From contig JAQGMN010000380.1 in assembly GCA_028292345.1 (NCBI GenBank), forward strand, positions 1 to 5,074: a DNA stretch of 5,074 nucleotides, written 5' to 3'. The stretch comes from Polaromonas sp. GTDB lineage: Bacteria; Pseudomonadota; Gammaproteobacteria; Burkholderiales; Burkholderiaceae_C. The position numbers were made by a program, and so were the translations under genes. The notes under the pieces are model-generated. The model had not been told where the DNA came from and searched no databases. It worked only from the letters and a program-made list of their open reading frames with translations. Of this stretch, positions 1-5,074 are shown piece by piece; position 1 is the first letter of the stretch; every line of letters begins with the position of its first letter.

Positions 1-737
1 AAGTCGCCCATCACGATGGTGATGACGAAGATCGAGCCGATGATGATGCCGGTGCGCGACAAGGGAATGATGACGTTCCACAGCGTCTGCCAGCCCGATG
101 CGCCGCTGTCGCTCGCCGCCTCGATCAGGCTGCGGTCAATGCGCATCATGGAATTGAAGATCGGCACGATCATGAACATGGTGTAGAGGTGGACAAACGC
201 CAGCACCACCGAGAAGTCGGAAAACAGCAGCCACTCGACCGGCTGATTGATCAGACCCGCGCCCTGCAGGCTCTGGTTGACCAGCCCGTTGCGCCCCAGC
301 AGCGGCACCCAGGAAATCATGCGGATCACGTTCGAGGTCCAGAACGGAATCGTGCACAGCACGAACAGCAGCGTCTGCACGCCCGGCGAGCGCACATGGA
401 AGGCCAGGAAATACGACACCGCAAAGCCAATCACCCCCGTGATCAGCCAGACCAGGAAACTGAACTTGAAGGTCGAAAGATAGGTCTTGAAGGTCACGCA
501 CAGCTCGGACGTGTTGCCGCAGCCTTCAAAGATGGAAACGTAATTTTTCAGCGTGAAGCCGGGCAGCAGCTCGTATTCATTGAAGTCCCAGAAGCTGACC
601 ATCAGGATCAGCGCCAGCGGAATCAAAAAGAACAGCACGAACACCGCCGTCAGCGGCAGCGCCTGCCACCACGCGGCCAGCGACCTGCCGGGCGCCCTGG
701 CGGGGCTGGAGATGGCGGTGATGGCCGGAGCGCTCAT
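1..737 (-). CDS. ABC transporter permease, PotB-like (spermidine/putrescine type), 3' end cut by window
   Basis: This is an inner-membrane channel subunit of a binding-protein-dependent importer. The frame reads from an ATG at 737 and stays open to the left edge, giving 245 residues. Hydrophobic segments lie at roughly 26-48, 90-112, 118-136, 173-195 and from 230 on. The cytoplasmic EAA loop that docks on the ATPase is visible at residues 206-226 (EAASDSGASGWQTLWNVIIP), followed by the usual G-S-I-F-V-hydrophobic-GD stretch. PotB homologues are about 270-300 residues, so about 30-60 C-terminal residues are missing. The start sits 254 nt downstream of the binding-protein gene, with only a weak purine-rich stretch (CTGGAAC) before it, and the inverted repeat at 813-974 lies in that gap. 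The family assignment rests on the EAA motif, the segment pattern and the neighbouring genes. Substrate is unknown. A PotC-like partner is expected beyond the edge. Confidence 0.93.
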   Translation of the reverse strand, partial: MSAPAITAISSPARAPGRSLAAWWQALPLTAVFVLFFLIPLALILMVSFWDFNEYELLPGFTLKNYVSIFEGCGNTSELCVTFKTYLSTFKFSFLVWLITGVIGFAVSYFLAFHVRSPGVQTLLFVLCTIPFWTSNVIRMISWVPLLGRNGLVNQSLQGAGLINQPVEWLLFSDFSVVLAFVHLYTMFMIVPIFNSMMRIDRSLIEAASDSGASGWQTLWNVIIPLSRTGIIIGSIFVITIVMGD

Positions 738-812
738 GATGGTTCCAGAGAAAGTGCCTGCCTGCGCGGCAAGTGAAGAAAAACATGTTCAAGTAGTAGC
801 GCGGATACGGAC

Positions 813-974
813 TTGCTCCTTCCCCTGCTGGGGGAAGGCGGGGATGGGGGCCTCCCCGAATCCGAATTCGGCCCCATCAAGCCCCTGGCAGCCCGACTGC
901 CCCAAAGACCGGCCGCTGGCGTTTGACCTGCGCTGGCCCCCATCCCAACCTTCCCCCAGCGGGGGAAGGAGCAA
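813..974. repeat. Inverted pair of 40-nt REP-like repeats in the intercistronic gap
   Basis: Arm 813-852 and the reverse complement of arm 935-974 match at 37 of 40 positions, separated by 82 nt. Each arm contains its own short hairpin (CTTCCCC-tgct-GGGGAAG type, around 819-837 and 950-968) followed by a GGGATGGGGGCC tail. The DNA or transcript can therefore fold either as two small hairpins or as one long 40-bp stem. The spacer holds a 10-bp palindrome, CCGAATTCGG, at 862-871. The layout is that of a BIME, meaning paired REP units in opposite orientation. It occupies most of the 254-nt non-coding gap 738-991, between the stop of the binding-protein gene and the start of the permease gene. 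In the minus-strand mRNA it may protect the upstream message or reduce read-through into the permease gene. That role is inferred by analogy with REP sequences between malE and malF in E. coli. I recall similar units as dispersed repeats in Comamonadaceae, which has not been checked. Confidence 0.85.
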
Positions 975-991
975 AACCGGGCGTCCATACA

Positions 992-2281
992 TCAGGCCGC
1001 TACAAACTCATTCCACTTCTGGACCATGTAGTTGTTCTCGTCCATCAACGCGTTCCAGCAGGCGATGGAGCCCATGCGCGCTTCGTAGCTGCCGCCGTCG
1101 CGCACCGCACCTAGCTTGGCCAGCAGGTCGCCGTTGGGGCCCTTGATGTCCTGGCTGGCGGGCTTGCCTTCCATCCAGTAGGCCCATTCGTAGGCTTCCA
1201 TCTTGGACTTGGCGGTGTCGAGCACGGCGCTGTAGTAGCCCTGGCGGTTCAGGTAGGCGCCGGCCCAGCCGTCGAGGAACCAGTTGATGAACTCATAGGC
1301 GCCGTCCTGCTTGCGGCCCGACAGCGTGGCCGGCAGGCCGAAGCCGGCCGCCCAGGCGCGATACCCTTCCTTGAGCGGCTGGAAGTTGCAGGCGATGCCC
1401 TTGGTGCGCACGGCGGTCACGGCCGGGCTCCACATCGACTGGATCACCACCTCGCCCGACGACATCAGGTTGACCGACTCGTTGAAATCTTTCCACAGGC
1501 TGCGGAACTGGCCAGCCTTCTTCGCCTCGATCAGGGTCTTGATCGTCAGGTCGATCTCCGGCTTGGTCATGTTGCCCTTGTCCGGGTACTTGTACAGGCC
1601 GAGCGCCTCGACTACCATGGCCGCGTCCATGATGCCGATGGACGGTATGTTCAGGATCGAAGCCTTCCCCTTGAACTCGGGGTTCAGCAGCTCGGCCCAG
1701 GAGTTGATCGGCCGCTTGATCAGGTCGGGCCGGATGCCCAGCGTGTCGGCGTTGTACACCGTCGGGATCAGCGACATGAACTGCGTCGGGCTCTTGGCGA
1801 AGACCTTGCTTTTCTCGCCTTCGAGGTAGATCACCTTTTTGGGCGCCGTGCCCTGGTCGCCCACGGCCTTGCCATTCACCATGCCGGTGGTGAACAGCGG
1901 CGTGATCTTGTCGGCGTTCCTGATGCGCTTGACGTCGATGCCCTTCAGGTTGCCGGTGGGCACGATCTTCTTCAGCGAGAAGTATTCGGTGTCGATCAGA
2001 TCGAAGCTGTTGGGCGCGGTCACGGCGCGCTTGGACACGTCGTCGGTGGTGACGGCCACGTACTGGATGGTGATGCCGGTGTCGGCCTTGAATTTTTCGG
2101 CAATCTTCTTGTCCTGGTTCACCGCGGTGCCCAGGTAGCGCAACACGATTTTTTCCTGCGCATGCACGGCCGGCGCCATGCCGGCGGCCAGGATGCCCGC
2201 CATGCCGGCGGTGCCCTTGAGCAAGGCGCGGCGCTGCAGGCCGGCGGCGATGTCTGGGGAATTGGAAACAGAGTCGGACAT
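992..2281 (-). CDS. Periplasmic substrate-binding protein of spermidine/putrescine-type ABC transporter (PotD-like, family 1)
   Basis: This 429-residue protein should bind the ligand in the periplasm and deliver it to the permease. The N-terminus carries a Tat-like signal: a twin arginine at residues 17-18 (QRRALLKG), a hydrophobic Ala/Gly-rich stretch to about residue 36, and a likely cleavage site after AVHA at residue 41. The mature part starts QEKIVLRYLGTAVNQ, with the usual first-strand layout of the family, and continues with two-lobe features such as FDLIDTEYF, IPTVYNADTLG, SWAELLNPEFKGKASI and SGEVVIQSMWSP. At about 388 mature residues it is longer than E. coli PotD (about 325 mature). 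The C-terminal region is rich in Trp and Tyr, which suits a cationic or amine ligand but does not prove one. The ATG at 2281 is supported by an AGGAG site 8 nt upstream. The gene lies 79 nt after the ATPase gene on the same strand, so co-transcription is likely. Polyamine, opine, phosphonate or another amine are all possible substrates. Confidence 0.93.
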   Translation of the reverse strand: MSDSVSNSPDIAAGLQRRALLKGTAGMAGILAAGMAPAVHAQEKIVLRYLGTAVNQDKKIAEKFKADTGITIQYVAVTTDDVSKRAVTAPNSFDLIDTEYFSLKKIVPTGNLKGIDVKRIRNADKITPLFTTGMVNGKAVGDQGTAPKKVIYLEGEKSKVFAKSPTQFMSLIPTVYNADTLGIRPDLIKRPINSWAELLNPEFKGKASILNIPSIGIMDAAMVVEALGLYKYPDKGNMTKPEIDLTIKTLIEAKKAGQFRSLWKDFNESVNLMSSGEVVIQSMWSPAVTAVRTKGIACNFQPLKEGYRAWAAGFGLPATLSGRKQDGAYEFINWFLDGWAGAYLNRQGYYSAVLDTAKSKMEAYEWAYWMEGKPASQDIKGPNGDLLAKLGAVRDGGSYEARMGSIACWNALMDENNYMVQKWNEFVAA

Positions 2282-2289
2282 GGTGAAAG

Positions 2290-2294
2290 CTCCT
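2290..2294 (-). promoter_or_regulatory. Ribosome binding site of the substrate-binding protein gene
   Basis: AGGAG on the minus strand ends 8 nt before the ATG at 2281. It is the strongest Shine-Dalgarno match of the transporter operon and fixes this start. The ATPase and permease genes lack a comparable site, which would favour higher synthesis of the binding protein, as is usual for such systems. Confidence 0.75.
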
Positions 2295-2360
2295 GGTGGC
2301 GTGGGGATCTTCTTGCGAAGGCGGGGGGTAAAAAAGAAAACCGGGGGAAACGAAAAAGCG

Positions 2361-3437
2361 TCAGGCGGTGGCGGTGACCGGCGCGCAGCGCTCGCTTTGC
2401 AGGCTGTGCGCCGCCTCGGGCGTCCAGGTCAGCTGCACGGCTTCGCCCAGGGCATAGGGCCGCGCCGCGAATTCCGCCTCGGACACCATCACCGACAGCT
2501 CGGCGGTGGTTTGCGCGGTCCGCGACACACCGGGGTTCTGCAGGCCCAGCAGCACATAGGTGCCCTGGTATTCGACATCGGTGACCACGGCGCGCCTGTT
2601 GTGCAGACTGTCAGGCGCGGCCTGTCTGGCAGGCGTGAGACGCATGTGGTCGGTGCGCACGCCGATCTTGCCGGCGGGGGTGTCCAGCACGTTGTGCCCG
2701 CCCATGAAGCGCGCCACGAATTCGCTGGCCGGGCGGTTGTAGACCTGGTGCGGCGAGCCGACCTGCTCGATCAGCCCGTGGTTCATCACCACCATGGTGT
2801 CGGCCAGCGCCATGGCTTCTTCCTGCGAATGCGTGACATGAATGAAGGTCAGGCCCAGTTCCTTTTGCCAGCGGCGCAGCTCGGCGCGCATCTGGATGCG
2901 CAAAAAAGGGTCGAGCGCCGACAGCGGCTCGTCCAGCAGCAGCACCTTGGGCTGGGTGATGAGCGCCCGCGCCAGCGCCACCCGCTGCTGCTGGCCGCCC
3001 GAGAGTTCGGCCGGCTTGCGCCCGGCCAGCGCGCCCATGGCCACCCGCTCGAGCAGATCCCTGGCGCGGGCCAGACGCTCGGCCTTGCCCATGCCCTTCA
3101 TCTTCAGGCTGAAGGCCACGTTGTCCAGCGCCGACAGGTGCGGAAACAGCGCAAAGCTCTGGAACATCATGGCCGTGCCCCGGCTGGCGGCGGGCAGGTC
3201 GGTGATGTTGCGGTTGTCCAGCAGGATGTCGCCGCTGGTCACCGACTCGTGGCCGGCGATCATGCGCAGCGTGGTGCTTTTGCCGCAACCCGACGGCCCC
3301 AGCAGGCAGCAGTAGCTGCCGCTCTTGATGCGCAAATTGATGCTGTCCACGGCGGGGCTGCCTTGCGCATAGCGCTTGGTCAGGGCGACCAGTTCAATGG
3401 CGGCGGGGCTGGCGGAAGGAGGGGAAGCAGCAGTCAT
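2361..3437 (-). CDS. ABC transporter ATP-binding protein, PotA-like
   Basis: This 358-residue cytoplasmic ATPase should energise the importer. Counting from the ATG at 3437, the nucleotide-binding domain shows all motifs intact: Walker A GPSGCGKST (47-55), Q-loop Gln93 in MFQSFALFPHL, signature LSGGQQQR (145-152), Walker B VLLLDE (165-170), D-loop SALD (173-176) and H-loop His203 in HVTHSQEEA. The part after about residue 235 has the size and character of a TOBE regulatory domain, typical of PotA/MalK/UgpC-type ATPases. The frame is open further upstream to a GTG at 3509, but the extra 24 residues (MQFCTQSVC...) look non-coding and have no ribosome binding site. Conserved similarity begins near IELVALTKRYAQG, so the ATG is preferred. 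No Shine-Dalgarno precedes this ATG either, which fits the nearly leaderless mRNA implied by the sigma-54 promoter match at 3450-3465. It is the first gene of the operon. Confidence 0.96.
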   Translation of the reverse strand: MTAASPPSASPAAIELVALTKRYAQGSPAVDSINLRIKSGSYCCLLGPSGCGKSTTLRMIAGHESVTSGDILLDNRNITDLPAASRGTAMMFQSFALFPHLSALDNVAFSLKMKGMGKAERLARARDLLERVAMGALAGRKPAELSGGQQQRVALARALITQPKVLLLDEPLSALDPFLRIQMRAELRRWQKELGLTFIHVTHSQEEAMALADTMVVMNHGLIEQVGSPHQVYNRPASEFVARFMGGHNVLDTPAGKIGVRTDHMRLTPARQAAPDSLHNRRAVVTDVEYQGTYVLLGLQNPGVSRTAQTTAELSVMVSEAEFAARPYALGEAVQLTWTPEAAHSLQSERCAPVTATA

Positions 3438-3449
3438 GCCATACGTGAT

Positions 3450-3465
3450 TGCAAAAGCTGTGCCA
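3450..3465 (-). promoter_or_regulatory. Candidate sigma-54 (-24/-12) promoter of the transporter operon
   Basis: The minus strand reads TGGCACAGCTTTTGCA, which fits the sigma-54 consensus TGGCAC-R-N4-TTGC-W at every defined position, with the invariant GG and GC separated by 10 nt. The preceding base is C, as the extended consensus prefers. Transcription would begin near 3439, only about 2 nt before the ATG at 3437. RpoN promoters often serve nitrogen or amine uptake operons, which suits a Pot-type transporter. The match is strong. The near absence of a 5' leader is unusual and is the main reason for caution. Confidence 0.6.
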
Positions 3466-3468
3466 GGC

Positions 3469-3501
3469 TTGTGTACGGTCGCGCAAACGGATTGTGTACA
3501 A
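3469..3501. promoter_or_regulatory. Direct repeat TTGTGTAC, candidate operator (GntR/FadR-like)
   Basis: TTGTGTAC occurs at 3469-3476 and again at 3492-3499, start to start 23 bp apart, or about two helical turns. The second copy extends to TTGTGTACAA (3492-3501), with symmetric arms TTGT and ACAA. This resembles the GT...AC half-site pairs bound by FadR-subfamily GntR repressors. The copies lie about 30-37 and 53-62 bp upstream of the transcription start predicted from the sigma-54 motif, so a bound protein could control that promoter. The regulator is not encoded in the window. The family assignment is inference from motif shape alone. Confidence 0.35.
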
Positions 3502-3581
3502 AATTGCACAGGATCAGTGCAGCCGGCCGGCTTGAGGGCAATTGTGGTGCGCAGCCTGCACGCCAGCAGGCCGCGCCATTG

Positions 3582-3604
3582 AAAAAGGCCTCCTCGGAGG
3601 CCTT
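3582..3604 (-). terminator. Rho-independent terminator after the DUF2892 gene
   Basis: On the minus strand, AAGGCCTC and GAGGCCTT pair in an 8-bp GC-rich stem with a 4-nt CGAG loop (3585-3604), and the stem runs into a TTTTT tract (3586-3582). The stem begins 22 nt after the stop codon of the small membrane-protein gene at 3626. It separates the regulator unit from the transporter operon promoter region. Confidence 0.88.
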
Positions 3605-3625
3605 GCGCGCTCTGGCGTCAAGCGG

Positions 3626-3823
3626 TCAGCTTCTGTTTTTCACCCCGCAGGTGTTCCAGCCCAAAAGCGCGTAAGGCGGGCACCAGCCGATGGCGCCTGT
3701 GGCCAGCAACACCACGCCCAGCCAGCCCCACACGCCGATGGTGCCGTTCAAGGTCAGGCCGATCAGCACCAGGCCGATGGCGATGCGAAGGATGCGGTCA
3801 ATGCCGCCGACATTGGATTTCAT
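3626..3823 (-). CDS. DUF2892 (YgaP-type) small membrane protein
   Basis: This 65-residue protein has the hallmarks of the DUF2892 family: N-terminal MKSNVGGIDRILRIAIG, two closely spaced hydrophobic helices (about 11-26 and 30-47) joined by a Gly-containing turn, and the conserved C-terminal GWCPPYALLGWNTCG with Cys48 and Cys59. The same segment forms the membrane anchor of E. coli YgaP, where it is fused to a rhodanese (sulfurtransferase) domain. Here it stands alone and is full length for the stand-alone family. The exact biochemical role is not known. A link to sulfur or thiol handling is inferred from the YgaP fusion. The ATG at 3823 is chosen because it has an AGGGGA site 7 nt upstream and begins the conserved MKxNVG motif. 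A longer frame to 3901 adds residues that do not look conserved. It lies 106 nt downstream of the Crp/Fnr gene and is followed by a terminator, so it probably ends that transcription unit. Confidence 0.9.
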   Translation of the reverse strand: MKSNVGGIDRILRIAIGLVLIGLTLNGTIGVWGWLGVVLLATGAIGWCPPYALLGWNTCGVKNRS

Positions 3824-3830
3824 GGCTGTT

Positions 3831-3836
3831 TCCCCT
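3831..3836 (-). promoter_or_regulatory. Ribosome binding site of the DUF2892 gene
   Basis: AGGGGA on the minus strand is spaced 7 nt from the ATG at 3823. It selects this start over the upstream in-frame ATG at 3901. Confidence 0.7.
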
Positions 3837-3892
3837 GAAGTGAAGTGGTTGATACGCTCATTGGACGCCTTGCCGAGCGCCCGGTCTGTGAC

Positions 3893-3929
3893 CTGCGTCA
3901 CGCAGCCCGCATGCGGGCGGGCGCCCGGT
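3893..3929 (-). other. Cluster of GC-rich palindromes after the Crp/Fnr gene
   Basis: Directly after the stop codon at 3930-3932 lie several short dyads: CGGGCGCCCG (3918-3927), the perfect 14-bp palindrome GCCCGCATGCGGGC (3905-3918) and CTGCG-tca-CGCAG (3893-3905). They can form hairpins in the mRNA between the regulator and DUF2892 genes. No T tract follows, so this is not a standard intrinsic terminator. It could be a stabilising or attenuating structure, or simply a product of high GC content. Confidence 0.4.
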
Positions 3930-4598
3930 TCAGGCGGGCAGGCCGGCGGCCACGGCGCGAAGCGCAGCGCTGTCCAGGATGTGGATGCGCTCGCGCGCCA
4001 GTTCCAGCCAGCCTTCGCGCTCGAAGCGGCGCAGCAGGCGCGAGACGATCTCGCGCACCGTGCCCAGCTCGTCGGCCAGCGCCTGGTGCGTCAGCGCCAG
4101 ATTCGGCCCCCGGCCGAGCAGCGCGGCGGCCAGCCGCTGGTCCAGCCGTTGAAAAGCCACCGCGTCGATCAGGCCGGTCAGGTCGGCCATGCGTTCGGCG
4201 AACAGGCCCAGCACCTCGTTGCGAAACGCCGGCGTTTCCAGCCAGCGGCTGAAGGTTTCAGGCGCAATCAACAGCAGCGTGCTGGGCCGCGTCGTCACGC
4301 CGTGCGCCGACAGCGGCTGGGTGCGAAACAGGCAGGCCGACGACACCAGGCACAGCTCGCCCGGCACCACCCGGTACAGCTCCAGCGAGCGGCCATCGCC
4401 TGAACTGCGCGAGACCTTGATCTCGCCACCCAGCACCAGCGGAAAGCCCTGGCAGGGTGTGTTTTCGGTGAACAAGACCGTGCCCGCCGGTACGCTGACG
4501 GGTGCGATGGCCGGATGCACGTCGGCCAGCGAAGGCTGCACCTGCGCCAGGGCCGGGTAAAGCAGGGAAGGGGCGGGCAGGGCAGGCGCTGGCGTCAT
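3930..4598 (-). CDS. Crp/Fnr-family transcriptional regulator, FNR-like DNA-binding helix, no N-terminal Fe-S cysteines
   Basis: This 222-residue cytoplasmic regulator has a cyclic-nucleotide-type beta-roll (about residues 30-115), a long dimerisation helix (about 120-150) and a C-terminal winged helix-turn-helix (about 150-210). The recognition helix TVREIVSRLLRRFE (180-193) keeps the Glu-x-x-Ser-Arg core (Glu183, Ser186, Arg187) used by FNR and DNR to read TTGAT half-sites. It lacks the N-terminal cysteine cluster that carries the Fe-S centre in FNR, and the beta-roll lacks the Arg-Ser pair expected for cAMP binding. Instead Cys83 and Cys89 sit in VPGELCLVSSACLF, plus Cys49, so redox or thiol sensing is possible but inferred. 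Start choice: the ATG at 4598 begins the MTPAPALPAP segment. An upstream in-frame ATG at 4637 would add 13 residues but overlaps a good -10 element. Neither has a clear ribosome site. It probably shares a transcript with the downstream DUF2892 gene. Confidence 0.92.
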   Translation of the reverse strand: MTPAPALPAPSLLYPALAQVQPSLADVHPAIAPVSVPAGTVLFTENTPCQGFPLVLGGEIKVSRSSGDGRSLELYRVVPGELCLVSSACLFRTQPLSAHGVTTRPSTLLLIAPETFSRWLETPAFRNEVLGLFAERMADLTGLIDAVAFQRLDQRLAAALLGRGPNLALTHQALADELGTVREIVSRLLRRFEREGWLELARERIHILDSAALRAVAAGLPA

Positions 4599-4635
4599 GG
4601 ACGTGTCCGGTGAAGCTGAAAATGGGAAACGCCTC

Positions 4636-4641
4636 ATGATA
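4636..4641 (-). promoter_or_regulatory. Possible -10 element of the Crp/Fnr gene
   Basis: The minus strand reads TATCAT, 5 of 6 matches to TATAAT, which would place transcription start near 4629, about 30 nt before the ATG at 4598. No good -35 box lies 16-18 bp upstream, as is common for promoters that need an activator. The assignment is tentative. Confidence 0.35.
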
Positions 4642-4850
4642 AGTGGCGATGCCTTGACCCAGCCAGCGGCGCCATGCGCCGTGATTTTTTTGGACTCAAA
4701 CCGCGAAAGGAACTTTGGAGGATTTCCGGCTCACGCCTGCTGCCAGTGCGCACCCGGCGATTGGAAAGACAGGCAAATGACCAGCCACTGCGTTGCAAGA
4801 GCTGCCAGCCAGATGTTCAGTGAATCAACTCATCAAGCATTGATGGCAGA
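4642..4850. other. Non-coding stretch upstream of the Crp/Fnr gene
   Basis: I see no gene here. Base composition is visibly less GC-rich than in the flanking genes, with a run of seven T at 4684-4690. Open frames crossing it on the plus strand (for example 4597-4893) are full of Cys, Ser and rare-looking codon choices and lack a ribosome site. The right end contains the first FNR-type pentamers of the 4824-4960 cluster. It probably serves as the upstream region of the regulator, or is the remnant of a decayed gene. Confidence 0.5.
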
Positions 4851-4960
4851 TCAGTTCTGCACCAGGTTTGATTCCGCTTCTAAATCAATTTGATATGTCG
4901 TTGCTTCGCCTTGCCGTGCCAAAGCACTGTCTGCGGCTTCGCGCCTAATCTCGGATTGAT
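4824..4960. promoter_or_regulatory. Cluster of TTGAT/ATCAA pentamers (FNR-type half-sites)
   Basis: Seven copies of TTGAT or its complement ATCAA begin at 4824, 4832, 4840, 4868, 4884, 4890 and 4956. The first three are phased exactly 8 bp apart (ATCAA-N3-ATCAA-N3-TTGAT), and the last two of these form the perfect dyad CATCAA-gca-TTGATG at 4831-4845. Another pair forms ATCAA-t-TTGAT at 4884-4894. The pentamer is the half-site read by FNR/DNR-type proteins such as the one encoded at 3930-4598. None of the pairs has the canonical TTGAT-N4-ATCAA arrangement, so binding is uncertain. Part of the cluster overlaps the weak frame 4851-5063. Confidence 0.25.
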
Positions 4961-5063
4961 TCAGAAACGCAATGAGATGCTGCGGGAGAGTGCCATGCTG
5001 CTGGAAGGCCTTGAACTGGCACCAGAAATCGGCTTGCCGCCGCTGGCCGCAGGGCGACAGCAT
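4851..5063 (-). CDS. Unrecognised small open frame, possibly the 3' end of a gene entering from the right
   Basis: The frame encodes 70 residues from an ATG at 5063 to a TGA at 4851 and stays open to the window edge at 5074, so it could also be the tail of a longer gene. I do not recognise the product. The sequence is hydrophilic, with Gln-rich and charged stretches (QRRQADFWCQFKAFQQHG, AFLNQSEIRREAADSAL), and looks partly helical. There is no signal peptide or membrane segment. The first 25 or so codons have G or C in most third positions, as in the neighbouring genes, but the last third does not, which fits either a decayed gene or chance. No Shine-Dalgarno is visible before 5063. It has the same strand as the Crp/Fnr gene, 252 nt away. 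Confidence 0.25.
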   Translation of the reverse strand: MLSPCGQRRQADFWCQFKAFQQHGTLPQHLIAFLNQSEIRREAADSALARQGEATTYQIDLEAESNLVQN

Positions 5064-5074
5064 TCCAAGGGAGT

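Noticed and set aside
3438..3509. GTG at 3509 as start of the ATPase, adding 24 residues
   Set aside because: It has no ribosome site, the added residues do not resemble the family N-terminus, and the extension would contain the sigma-54 match and TTGTGTAC repeats.
3521..3532. Perfect 12-bp palindrome AGCCGGCCGGCT in the transporter upstream region
   Set aside because: A 12-bp GC-only-type palindrome is expected about once by chance in a GC-rich 5-kb window, and nothing else supports a function.
3547..3561. GTGC-N7-GCAC dyad about 110 bp upstream of the predicted sigma-54 start, as an NtrC-like enhancer
   Set aside because: The position is suitable, but the arms are only 4 bp and the spacing does not match the NtrC site.
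2178..3674. A 498-codon open frame on the plus strand opposite the ATPase gene
   Set aside because: It is an antisense shadow of the GC-rich ATPase and flanking DNA. The product is rich in His, Arg, Gln and Gly with no domain, while the minus strand shows every ABC motif.
3849..3853. TTGAT upstream of the DUF2892 gene as an FNR box
   Set aside because: Only one half-site is present. The sequence 4 nt beyond does not match ATCAA.
4599..4637. ATG at 4637 as start of the Crp/Fnr gene
   Set aside because: It lies within the best -10 candidate and has no ribosome site. This is not fully excluded.
4597..4893. Plus-strand 98-codon open frame at the right end
   Set aside because: It has no ribosome site, overlaps the start of the Crp/Fnr gene on the other strand, and its composition is unlike the neighbouring coding sequences.
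5017..5036. TGGCAC followed by TTGC on the plus strand, a second possible sigma-54 site
   Set aside because: The GG-to-GC spacing is too long for a sigma-54 promoter, and no plausible gene follows within the window.

Overview
The window looks like chromosomal DNA of a GC-rich betaproteobacterium, probably Burkholderiales and perhaps Comamonadaceae. The reasons are the strong G/C bias at third codon positions, the style of the transporter proteins, and a GC-rich REP-like repeat of a kind I associate with that group. The assignment comes from pattern recognition, not a search. All confident genes lie on the minus strand, so transcription runs from high to low coordinates.

Positions 1-3580 hold an ABC uptake operon of the spermidine/putrescine (PotABCD-like) type. 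In transcription order it has an ATPase (3437-2361), a periplasmic substrate-binding protein with a twin-arginine-like signal peptide (2281-992), and an inner-membrane permease (737 to the left edge, 3' end missing). A second, PotC-like permease would be expected just beyond the left edge. The binding protein should capture the ligand, the permeases form the channel, and the ATPase drives import. The substrate cannot be fixed from sequence. An inverted pair of 40-nt GC-rich repeats (813-974) fills the gap between the binding-protein and permease genes. Upstream of the ATPase lie a near-perfect sigma-54 (-24/-12) promoter match placed so close to the ATG that the mRNA would be almost leaderless, and a repeated TTGTGTAC motif that may be an operator.

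Positions 3582-4598 form a second minus-strand unit. It has a Crp/Fnr-family regulator (4598-3930) with an FNR-like recognition helix but no N-terminal iron-sulfur cysteine cluster. This is followed by a 65-residue two-helix membrane protein of the DUF2892/YgaP type (3823-3626) and a clear Rho-independent terminator (3604-3582) that insulates this unit from the transporter operon.

Positions 4599-5074 contain no gene I can assign with confidence. The stretch includes a possible -10 element for the regulator, a dense cluster of TTGAT/ATCAA pentamers (FNR-type half-sites), and a weak 70-codon open frame on the minus strand. I see no rRNA, tRNA, CRISPR array or insertion sequence, and no convincing evidence of a wholly new system. 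The most interesting signals are regulatory.
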